This document shows positions 57,880 to 64,000 of a DNA stretch of 64,000 nucleotides, in pieces (position 1 is the stretch's first letter; each line of letters begins with the position of its first letter). Position numbers and translations under genes: made by a program. Source of the DNA: Geosiphon pyriformis (taxonomy: Eukaryota > Glomeromycota > Glomeromycetes > Archaeosporales > Geosiphonaceae); contig JAAOMT010000226.1 in NCBI GenBank assembly GCA_016748015.1, positions 124,001 to 188,000 of the forward strand, read 5' to 3'. The notes below the pieces were generated by a model that made no database searches, was not told the DNA's origin, and saw only the letters and a program-made list of their open reading frames with translations.

Positions 57880-57880
57880 A

Positions 57881-58764
57881 TGTTAAAGGTAACAATTTCT
57901 GATGTTGGATTAAATAATAAACCTGTAACTTAGTGCTCAAAGCTATTTTCATTGTCGATGATCTGAAGGTTTGGTGTCTGAAGGTTTTGTATCCGAAAGG
58001 TTTGGTTGAGTTCTTTGTATAATGAACAGAGATTCAATGGTGATAGTTTTATCTGTAGCTTCCCAAAACTGCAGTTTCGTCAATTTCTTTCTTAGCTTGA
58101 TGGCCAGTATTCCTCCTGATAAGCTATCTTCAAGCAAGTGTTCTACTCTTATTTCTGGGTCTTTTACCAGTCATGTTTATCCTGATGTCAGTGCTCTGCA
58201 CGTTAATCCTCAATAAAGTTAGTAAACAACAATAAAATCAAAACAAGAAAATAAAGAAAAGAAAAGAAAAGAAAATAAAAAAAGAAAAGAAATAAGCCAA
58301 GACAATTTGCAAGTTAGTATTCCATCAATAGCCATGATCAAGAACTATTGTTCTAGTGTGGTTAAGTGTCAATTACTATTAACATAAAGTGTTGATAATG
58401 AAAATGGATTTGAGATAACAAATAGTTATTTATTAAATGATTGTGATTTGGAAAGTTGCTTAGATTAAATCTAAACTGAGAGGTTTGTCTTTTCAGCTTC
58501 TAATTCTACTGCTATATATACATAATTGAGATTCCTCAATTCCTCAATTCTTTACAACAGGAATTTTGAGATTCTTGGAATCTTGCAATTTCTTTGAGAA
58601 GAATCCTAGAATTCTGAAATCCTGCAATTCCTTGTGAGAATCCTGTAATTCCTGAAATCCTGCAATTTCTGAGAGGAATTCTGGAATTCCACATTTTACT
58701 ACGTCTACTTCTGATTGGCTAATAACTATGCTAATATATATTCCCTATATTTCTATAAGTAACA
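57881..58764 (-). repeat. 5' LTR of element E
   Basis: 884 bp, TGTTAAAGG...AAGTAACA, partner of 48620-49498. Same internal order: inverted repeats near 58325-58400, TATATATA near 58515, and short GGAATT repeats 58545-58690. Confidence 0.94.
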
Positions 58765-58768
58765 GCAT

Positions 58769-60885
58769 GATCCTGATTGCTGAATAGATGAACTGAGAAT
58801 CAGTTGGTAGACAACCATTGCTGATCTCCAGTTTTGGGTGACTCTTAATCTGGGATTTCCTAATATTATTTGAGCTGAGTTTAATGGTAGTGTTGGAATT
58901 TGTTAGGGTTGATAAATTACTTGAGGCTGTAGTTGATATATTAGTTGAAGTTGGGGTTAGTAAACTATGAATGTTGGAGGCTGATAAATGGGTGGTTAAT
59001 AGATTGGCTACTGCATTATAGGTAAGTAATTTGGTTGATATGGTGCTGAGTTGAGTTGATAACTTGGAGTTTGAAATTGGTGATCAGAATTTTGATATTG
59101 ATTTCTTGATTGTTGATTATCTAGTCTTAACCTATAGTTGATTCTTAAATGTTCTTGTTTACCACAGTAATGGCAAACATGCATTTCTTGCTGCCACTAT
59201 TGATTGGTCAAGAATGATAGATGCAACTAATTCTAAAAATAATCTATGTTTTCTTAATTATTGCGTCATTGTGGAAATTAATAAATTGCCTAATTGTTAG
59301 TTAAGTATCTCTCTAATTTTTTGTCAATGGAATCACTGAATTGTTTCAGCTTAGAATCCAATTCAGATAATCCATTCATTACTAGATTGATGGCTTGTGC
59401 ATGGTTGGCTTTGAGTTCAGTAAATTTAAAATCCCATGTATTAGTGACTGTATCTTGAAAAGTTTGTGGGTGCATTGGGTGTACACATTAAAGGATTCTA
59501 CTGTGCAGTCTACGAATGAACTGGTTTAGAATCTGTAGCACTGTAAAATAGTCAGCTTGGATTGCTTGAATTTGGTGCAAATTCCTGTAGAAACATCCCA
59601 AGTAAGTGGTAACTGCTTTAGTTTCTCTTTGTTTAATTGTGGTGAAGGTGTTGGCTAGGCAATTAATACTGTTATTATTACTGAAATATCTTAGGAAGAC
59701 AATTTTAAATTCCTGAAATGTTTAAGGTTTAGTGGCTAAACTTTAATACTATGAGTTGGCAGTATTCTGTAAGAAATAGGAAATAACTTGGAGTGTCTTG
59801 GCATTGTTCTATTTATTGGCTGTGATGGTTTTTTCCACATTATTTAGCCACACTTGTGCATCATCCTCTTCACCTGTGAATTTTTTGAGTTTTGCTATGG
59901 GGGTGTAGGCCATTAGATCTATATTTGATTGGTGTGGTAATTGAAAAGGTAGTGGTTAAGGTGGTATTGGTGACTATTAAATTTGTTCAGCAATCAGATC
60001 AATTGGTTGCTGATTGATGACAATTTCTAGAGATAAGTTTTCCTGATTAATTAACTCAGAATTCAGATTATTCAGAGTTTACTGGATTTGAATATTCAGG
60101 TTTTCAACTCCCAAATTTTCTGTGATTGGATTTTGATAATTAAATTTTTAATTCTCTTTTTTCTCTTCTTCTAATGCCGTTATCTCTCAGAGACTTGTAA
60201 TTCCAAAATCTGGTTGAGATGGTGGTGATCAGAATCCTAATGGTATTGGAGATTGTGATTTAAATTCTTCAAAGTAATTGCTGTAAGTTCCTAATAATTC
60301 TACTTTCTTTTGTTTACTTTGAAATGAGAGTTGTCCAAATGTTGATGTTACATTTAATGTGAGCATGCCTGTTGATGTGATGTTAATGGTACTATCAGGT
60401 ATGTAATAGTATGATGAATATAGTGAAGATTCAATTCTTTGTTTCTTCTATATTGGTAATTGTACTCCTTTTGGTATTACTGCTGGTATTTGTAATTTTC
60501 CCTTACTCTTATCTGTGTAGGTAATGGGAAATAGTTGTTGAGTGTATCTTTCAATTTCTTGATTGATCTCTCTGATGATTGGGGTGAAACTATAATTCCA
60601 TGATAAGCTAATGTATTAGATTAATTCTATATAGAAATTTTCTCTTGCTGATTCAATGTCAACTGGTCTTCCTAGAAAATCTGTGATCCTCTCATTAATG
60701 TAAAAGTTGAAGGCTGATTTTGCTAAATAATGATTGTTAGTTAAGCTTAATTGTTGGCTGTATTGTTAAAATAAGAATTTGGCAAATCCTAAATGGTTTG
60801 TTCCTATGATTTTTGATTCTGCCACTTTTGGATGATTGTTGATAATACTGGTTTTCTGTAGAATTATACTTCACAGGGAGCACCA
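58769..60885 (-). pseudogene. gag region of element F (upstream half of F)
   Basis: N-terminal module at 60830-60640 (SKIIGTNHLGFAKFLF, FNFYINERI). Pro/Gln-poor linker with many stops. Capsid-like part at 59900-59280 (TNTWDFKFTELKANHAQAINLVMNGLSELDSKLKQFSDSIDKKLERYL). Zinc knuckle CHYCGKQEH at about 59155-59180. A tail of Tyr/Pro/Gln repeats runs down to the insertion site of E. Much more broken than the gag of E. Confidence 0.83.
60876..60885 (-). other. Primer-binding site of element F
   Basis: Sense-strand TGGTGCTCCC, two bases after the LTR. Confidence 0.8.
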
Positions 60886-60887
60886 AA

Positions 60888-61721
60888 TATTATAGTTGAT
60901 TATTTGGGGTCTCAAATCAAATAACAAATCTGTAACTTGGTGCTTAATTGATATCTTGACATTGGTATCTAACAGTTTTTGTTGATCTGAAGGTTTAATT
61001 ATGGAGTCTTTTATATAATAAACAGAGATTAAATAGTTGTTTTCAATAGCCTTTTAGAATTGCAATTCTGTCAAATTTTTTTCTCAATATGGTGGCTGGT
61101 AATTCTCCTAGTAAGCTATTCTCAAATCTATGAGTGTTTTACCTTTGTTTCACAAGTCTTTTACTAGTCCCTATGACATCTGTATTTCAGCACTTTTCCT
61201 ATAATCAATTTAGTAAAATAACAACAAAAGAAAAAAAAATAAAAATAAAATAAAAGAAATAAGAAAATAAGCCAAAGCAATAATAGTTAGTATCCTGTTA
61301 ATAGCCGTGATCAAGAGCTATTGTTCCAGCATGGTTAAGTATTCAAGACTATCAACATGAAGTGTTAATAATGGAAAATAGATTGAGATAGTAAATAATT
61401 ATTTATTGATATTTGTGAAGAAAAAGTTTTTCTAGATCAAATCTAAATTGAGAGGTCTGTCTTTTTTACTTTTAACACTACTGTTATATATATATAATTG
61501 AGATTCCTCAATTTCTCAATTTTTTACACCAGAAATCTTGCAATTTCTTTTGAAAGGAATCCTAGAATTCTGGAATTTTGCAATTTCTTGTACAAGAATC
61601 CTGAAATTCCTGGAATTCTGCAATTTCTCTTGAGAGAAATCCTGAAATTCCACATTTATTATAACTACTTCTGATTGGCTAATTTATATGCTAATATATT
61701 TTCTATATTTTATGAGTAACA
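60888..61721 (-). repeat. 5' LTR of element F
   Basis: 834 bp, starts TATTATAG (decayed TGTTACAG) and ends GAGTAACA. Partner of 41538-42389. It carries a decayed CTATCAACA hairpin (ACTATCAACA with one mismatch in the other arm) at about 61349-61372. Confidence 0.92.
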
Positions 61722-61725
61722 ATAT

Positions 61726-62382
61726 ATATATAGCAAGAGTGTTAAAAGCAGAAAAGACAAAATTCTCAGCTAGAATTCATAGTGAGAACACCTAGTTAAA
61801 AGCAGTTCAAATTCATATCATATATCAATAAATTATTAATTATTACTTGAATCCATGTTATTATTATTTGATTAAAAAAAATATTAATCATCTCTACTTT
61901 ATTAACACTCCATATTAATAGAATTCAATACTTAACTACACTAGAACAATAGCTCTTGATCACAGCTATTGACAAAATACTAATTTCTTTTCTTTTTTTT
62001 CTTTTTTTATTATTTTTTTATCTTCTTTTATTTTCTTTTGTGTTGTTTGCTAATTGATTAAAAAATTAAACACACAAAATTATTGATGTTAAAAGGACTA
62101 GTAAAAGACTCAGAAATAAGAATAGATATTCGAAATTAAGAGATAGCTTACCAGAGAACCAGTCATCAAGCTGAAAAATAAATTGATAGAATAATCATTC
62201 TGGAAGACTATAGACAACAATGCATACTAACTTAAGAGTTAGAAAAAAAACTAAAAACATTACACCAAGATATTAACATTGAATCTTTGTTTATTATACA
62301 AAAAACTCAACTATATTACTTATTAAGTATCAAGTTATGGATTTGTTATTTGTATCAACATTCCAAATAATCACCTGTAATA
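61726..62382 (+). repeat. 5' LTR of element G, second part
   Basis: Continues the G LTR from its TATA box (ATATATAGCAAGAGTG) through AATAAATTATTAATTATT, the inverted repeat AATAGCT/AGCTATT (61946-61968), the CCTTTTA/TCTTTT-rich stretch, and the conserved TTTATTATACAAAAAACTC near 62290, to the end TGTAATA. Together with 41284-41537 it is about 911 bp. Confidence 0.87.
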
Positions 62383-62384
62383 TT

Positions 62385-62394
62385 TGGTGCTTCC
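62385..62394 (+). other. Primer-binding site of element G
   Basis: TGGTGCTTCC, one C to T change relative to TGGTGCTCCC. Confidence 0.75.
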
Positions 62395-64000
62395 TGTAAA
62401 ATATAATTTAACAGAGAACCAGTACCAATAGCAATCATTCAAAACAGTGGCAGAATCAAAAGTAACAGGGACAAACCACTTGGAATTCATGAAAGCTTTA
62501 TTTCAACACTATTAATCTTACCTAGAATTAACAAGTAACTATTGGCCAGCAAAATCAACTTTCAATTTCTACATCAATAAAAAGATCAAATCCTATTTAG
62601 AAGATCAAAGAGATTCAAAAGCAGTACTTACCAACTTTTATAGTGAATTATTTTAGAATACCATGCTTTTACAAAATTATTTGTTCATTCCAATAATTAC
62701 AGAAATCAATAGAAAAATTAAGAAACACACTAAACAGAAATTTTTTATTATCTTTGCAGACAAAAACAAAGAAAAGTTATAAACACCAAAAAACATATAA
62801 CTATCTACTTAGAAAAAACCAAGAATAGTTTTATTTATTTACTCATTATATTTTTATATACCAGGAAGTATCATCAACATAATATTAGTAGATACATCTA
62901 CATTAATCATGAAAACACCAGCAATAAAAATTATGTTCTAAAGCCAACAAAAAAAAACCAATTTATTAGAAACTTATGGCAATTACTTTGAAAAATTTAA
63001 ATTATGATTACTTATACCATTAAGATTTTGATTACTACTATCTCAACCCAATTTCAGAGCCACTAGTCCTTGAAAAATAACCAATTTGAAAGAAGAAAAA
63101 AACAAAGATCAGGAATTTACTTATCAAAATTTGATCTTAGAAAACCCAGAAATTCAAATCCCAATTGTTCTAACTCAGCAAAATCAGAACAATCCAAACT
63201 TCACTCCTATTGTTCTTCAAAACTTACCTTCAGTAATTATGATTGATCTATTACTAGTTGTACCAATAGCTAACTGCAACAATTTCAACCACAACAATCA
63301 TAATACTTACAACTGTTATTTGCATCAATGGTCTACATACCAATTGTAAAACTTGAGAAATTTACTGGTAAAAAATACAACACACAAGTTTGGCTCAACA
63401 ATATAGAAAAAGCCATCACAGGCAATCCCATATTTTTTTCAAGATACTGCTGACTCATAATATCAAAGCTTGATCCAAAAATCTCAAAACTTTAATGCAT
63501 TCAAACTAGAATTTCTAAGATATTTTAGTAATAATAATAGCATTAATTACTTAGCAAATACTTTTACAACTATCAAACAAGAAAATACTGAAGCAGTCAC
63601 TACTTACTTAGAATGTTTTTATAGAAACCTACAACAAATATAAGCAATTGACATGAATTATTTTACAGCACCACAGATTTTAAACCAGTTCATTCATAGA
63701 CTACATAGTAGTATTCTACAACACATATATCCAATGCATTTACAAACACTTCAAAATGCAGTTACTTATGCCCAAAATTTTGAATTGGCTGAGTTAGAAG
63801 CCAATTATGCTTAAGCCATTAATTTAGTAATAAATAGATTATTTGACTTGAATTCCAAATTAAAACAATTCAATGATTTTAATCAATCAGAAATTGGAAG
63901 AATACTTAACAAACAATCAGGCAATTTATTAATCTCTACAATATTGCAAAAATCCAGAAAATTCTAATTGCATTTAACACCAGCCACATCTATCATTATC
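62395..64000 (+). pseudogene. gag region of element G, cut by window end
   Basis: N-terminal module (VAESKVTGTNHLEF, STFNFYINKKIKSYL) with several stops. Linker with one longer open piece 63086-63349 (FTYQNLILENPEIQIPIV). Capsid-like part 63340-63900 (KLEKFTGKKYNTQVWLNNIEKAI, NSINYLANTFTTIKQENTEAVTTYLECFYRNLQQI, NQFIHRLHSSILQHIYPMH, AQNFELAELEANYA). The zinc knuckle would lie beyond the window. Stops are TAA/TAG at former Gln codons. Confidence 0.83.

Larger units (their letters stand above)
48620..58764 (-). mobile_element. Ty3/gypsy LTR retrotransposon E, innermost of the right stack
   Basis: Uninterrupted minus-strand element of 10145 bp with LTRs 48620-49498 and 57881-58764 and an exact 4-bp target duplication GCAT (48616-48619, 58765-58768). 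Nothing is inserted in it, so it is the youngest of the right stack. The first 89 bp of the two LTRs differ at nine positions, eight of them transitions, so it is not a very recent insertion, or it has mutated quickly. It has the best complete set of Ty3 domains on the minus strand. Confidence 0.95.
41538..61721 (-). mobile_element. Ty3/gypsy LTR retrotransposon F, interrupted by element E
   Basis: Minus-strand element with LTRs 41538-42389 and 60888-61721. Flanks are ATGT (41534-41537) and ATAT (61722-61725), one transition apart. Without E it is about 10.0 kb. It was inserted into the LTR of G directly next to the TATA box. Its integrase region has only one in-frame stop over about 440 codons. 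E entered between its gag and protease. Confidence 0.93.
41284..64000 (+). mobile_element. Ty3/gypsy LTR retrotransposon G, interrupted by F (and E), truncated by window end
   Basis: Plus-strand element whose 5' LTR begins at 41284, is split by F at 41537, and resumes at 61726 to end at 62382. PBS and gag follow to the window edge. It entered the LINE copy 2 frame inside its Cys motif; the left flank of 4 bp is GTGA, and the other edge is outside. Its LTR is of the element A type, including the ATTGCT palindromes. Decay is stronger than in E and F. Confidence 0.87.

Overview
This window is eukaryotic nuclear DNA from a very AT-rich, transposon-laden fungal genome. Intron-rich coding with GT-AG introns, a fungal-type Pcf11 gene, Ty3/gypsy LTR retrotransposons, and a non-LTR element with a C-terminal RNase H all point that way. 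The repeat types resemble what I know of arbuscular mycorrhizal fungi (Glomeromycotina, Rhizophagus-like). That assignment is inference from remembered family resemblance, not from a search.

Only one host gene is visible: PCF11 (mRNA 3' end cleavage/termination factor), minus strand 32085-35245, nine exons, 653 predicted residues. It sits between two extremely AT-rich blocks (30491-31700 and 35460-37200). The second block contains a heavily decayed solo LTR (36233-37071).

Nearly everything else is two stacks of nested retrotransposons. Left stack: a non-LTR element tail (1-841, resuming at 30213) is split by Ty3 element A (842-30208, minus). A is split by element B (7203-26587, minus, a different LTR family). 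B is split by element C (12076-22341, plus). Right stack: a second copy of the same non-LTR family (about 37200-41283, plus) is interrupted by Ty3 element G (plus, 5' LTR starting at 41284). The LTR of G is split by element F (41538-61721, minus), and F is split by element E (48620-58764, minus). Element G then continues to the window end. Insertion edges are readable: TG...CA termini, 4-bp target duplications (ATGG, ATGT, ATGC, GCAT, ATGT; two with one transition), and reading frames that rejoin across the inserts.

The five Ty3 elements A, B, C, E and F share one plan: LTR, primer-binding site TGGTGCTC, gag (capsid plus CCHC knuckle, no evident AUG start), aspartic protease, dUTPase-like domain, reverse transcriptase, RNase H, integrase, then an extra conserved ORF of about 219 codons ('ORF3') ending at the polypurine tract. 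A, C, E and F also carry a Cys-rich region between protease and dUTPase. All copies are pseudogenised, mainly by G-to-A and C-to-T changes that turn Trp, Gln and Arg codons into stops. The integrase of F and the ORF3 of E are among the least damaged parts. The most unusual signals are the dUTPase position, ORF3, the missing gag AUG, two conserved inverted repeats in the LTRs, the ATG-containing target sites and a 431-bp inversion inside the gag of A.
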